Of a DNA stretch of 14,053 nucleotides, positions 12,995 through 14,053 are shown piece by piece (the first letter of the stretch is position 1; each line of letters begins with the position of its first letter). The notes beneath the pieces are model-generated. The model worked only from the letters and a program-made list of their open reading frames with translations, did no database searches and was not told the origin of the DNA. A program made the translations under genes and the position numbers. Source of the stretch: an uncultured Fimbriimonadales bacterium. Its GTDB lineage: Bacteria > Armatimonadota > Fimbriimonadia > Fimbriimonadales > GBS-DC. Where the stretch lies: assembly GCA_937925775.1 (NCBI GenBank), contig CALAMM010000064.1, positions 1-14,053 on the forward strand, read 5' to 3'.

Positions 12995-13954
12995 TCACCG
13001 CCCGTAGTCGTCCAGATCCCACAGGTACTGTTCGGGATCCAGCACGAAGCCGCCGCACTGCGGGCGCGCGTCGCAACCCTGAGCGAGTTGGGAAGGCGTG
13101 TAGGATTTCGCGTGCCCATCGACGAAGGCGACAGTCATCCGCTCCCGTCGGTGGAAGGGCCATGTGCCACCGAACTCCATCCAAGTGTACCAGCCTGTGG
13201 CGGTCTGCAAACGCCAGCAGGCAGGGCGTGCCCCCATCCCGCAGGAGTTGCCTTGATAGTCATACCAGCCGTTCGCGCGCCCGCTGTCGCACTCACCTCG
13301 TACAATTGTGAAGGTGTCAATCGTTTGACCTGCCTGATTCCGATACCATCGGCATGGGGGCATCACCACCCAGTTGCCACCACACAGCGGCTGACGAGAC
13401 GCGGGATCGCGCCACCAGAGGCTATCGACAAACAGCACCGTCTGCGCAGGGCGTCCAATTTGTGCGTCGGTTGCTGGCTTGTTGTACCAGCGATACGTTT
13501 GCGAATTGCGCATAATCGGGGAGAGATAGACATAGTTGTAGCCCAGGTTTGTCTTGAGCGCCCAGCGATATTCACGAATGCACTGCTGGTTGGACGGTTG
13601 CTCGTTCAGAGCAGAACAAACATTCAAAATCGCATCGGTCGCTTGCGGGTCGGACGGGCAGCGGAACATCTCCCAGTTCTTCACATACGGCATAATCAAC
13701 TGCGCCAGAATGCGGTCATCGCAGTTGTCTTGACCAGCGAAGGACGCAAACCACTGGGTCAGCGGCTGCGTGGTATCGTAGTCGCTGGTATACATCACCA
13801 CCGCCCGCGAAACCTGGTTGAATCGGCTGATGCAGTTGGTCTGCCGTGCCGATTCGCGCGCTTGCGCAAAGACAGGGAACAAGATGCTTGCCAAAATGGC
13901 AATAATCGCAATCACCACCAACAGTTCGATCAGTGTGAACCCTCGTGTACGCAT
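12995..13954 (-). CDS. Prepilin-type N-terminal cleavage/methylation protein (DUF1559-like)
   Basis: A 319-aa pseudopilin. The ATG at 13954 has AGGAGG seven bases upstream; the open frame extends seven codons further without a better start. Type III signal: M-R-T-R-G5 followed by F6-T-L-I-E10 and a hydrophobic helix to about residue 30, cut after Gly5 by prepilin peptidase. Then the family-typical TNCISRFNQVSRAVVMYTSDYD (39-60), C99-P-S-D and, near the end, H268-x10-D279-G280. The family usually has H-x9-DG, so this has one extra residue. Twelve cysteines are spread through the exported part, unusually many. Such proteins are thought to be secreted or surface-attached through type II secretion/type IV pilus-like machinery; no partner is in view. 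Confidence 0.9.
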   Translation of the reverse strand: MRTRGFTLIELLVVIAIIAILASILFPVFAQARESARQTNCISRFNQVSRAVVMYTSDYDTTQPLTQWFASFAGQDNCDDRILAQLIMPYVKNWEMFRCPSDPQATDAILNVCSALNEQPSNQQCIREYRWALKTNLGYNYVYLSPIMRNSQTYRWYNKPATDAQIGRPAQTVLFVDSLWWRDPASRQPLCGGNWVVMPPCRWYRNQAGQTIDTFTIVRGECDSGRANGWYDYQGNSCGMGARPACWRLQTATGWYTWMEFGGTWPFHRRERMTVAFVDGHAKSYTPSQLAQGCDARPQCGGFVLDPEQYLWDLDDYGR

Positions 13955-13976
13955 AATTAAGCCTCCTGTAACCATT

Positions 13977-13982
13977 TAAATA
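13977..13982 (-). promoter_or_regulatory. Probable -10 box of the prepilin-type gene
   Basis: Read on the minus strand this is TATTTA preceded by GGGG, 22 bases before the ATG at 13954, the same GGGG-TAT layout as the boxes at 6917 and 6999. No clear -35. Confidence 0.35.
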
Positions 13983-14017
13983 CCCCAAAATGCAAAAGAC
14001 TCCTGCAAGAAGGCGGC

Positions 14018-14042
14018 GGGGGCAATATTGGAAATCGCCCCC
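14018..14042. repeat. 6-bp G/C inverted repeat at the right edge
   Basis: GGGGGC (14018-14023) and GCCCCC (14037-14042) can pair across a 13-nt loop. It lies upstream of the prepilin promoter and could end a gene beyond the window; there is no U-run. Confidence 0.35.
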
Positions 14043-14053
14043 ACCCGATGATG

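Noticed and set aside
12860..13960. 366-codon open frame on the plus strand
   Set aside because: It lies antisense to the prepilin-type gene, which has a clear type III signal, ribosome site and family motifs; the plus frame has no domain pattern.

Overview
The window reads as chromosomal DNA of a GC-rich, probably Gram-negative-type bacterium. The first gene looks like the C-terminal half of an outer-membrane beta-barrel, there is an exported penicillin-acylase-family enzyme, and the right end carries a prepilin-type protein (DUF1559-like, with a variant of the H-X9-DG motif) followed by a small one-helix membrane protein. That last pair is a hallmark of Armatimonadota and Planctomycetes; the overall flavour fits Armatimonadota (for example Fimbriimonadales-like). 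This assignment is inference from protein families, not a search.

Layout. (1) 1-4191, plus strand: partial barrel protein, penicillin-acylase-type Ntn hydrolase behind a perfect hairpin that buries its Shine-Dalgarno, a YbjQ/UPF0145 protein and an SrlD-like short-chain dehydrogenase. (2) 4197-6883, minus strand: a compact four-gene operon that looks like a bacterial ubiquitin-like conjugation system: a 64-aa small protein in the Ubl position, an E2-like protein, a JAB-E1 fusion, and a protein with two tandem C-x2-C...H-x2-C zinc modules. (3) 6999-8678, plus strand: sdhB and surE, overlapping by one base and divergent from the Ubl operon; both sides have a GGG-TATAAT type -10. (4) 8705-10248, plus strand: a run of small phage-like genes (possible truncated fragment, FluMu-like small protein, helical protein, TM/coiled-coil protein, gp6-like head-tail connector, head-closure-like protein) with no capsid, terminase or integrase in view. 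(5) 10211-11458, minus strand: an exported M20 (PepT-like) metallopeptidase whose -10 box lies 9 nt from its ATG, implying a leaderless mRNA. (6) 11526-12515, plus strand: glucuronokinase-like GHMP kinase. (7) 12516-12748: a non-coding stretch with a TATAAT and three perfect inverted repeats. (8) 12749-13954, minus strand: prepilin-type protein and its small membrane partner, with a regulatory region at the right edge.

The most interesting unit is the Ubl operon. Its E2 and JAB-E1 parts are supported by visible motifs (E2 Y-P-x2-P-P; JAMM H-x-H...S-x2-D; E1 G-x-G-G-x-G and two zinc CxxC pairs). The first gene as Ubl and the last gene as an E3-like or adaptor protein are inferences from position and motif. 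The E2 shows a Cys-Cys pair next to its conserved His, and the E1 shows no obvious ThiF-type thioester cysteine, so its chemistry may be unusual. BIL and Bub antiphage systems use related parts, but no effector or defence island is visible here, so a defence role is not demonstrated.
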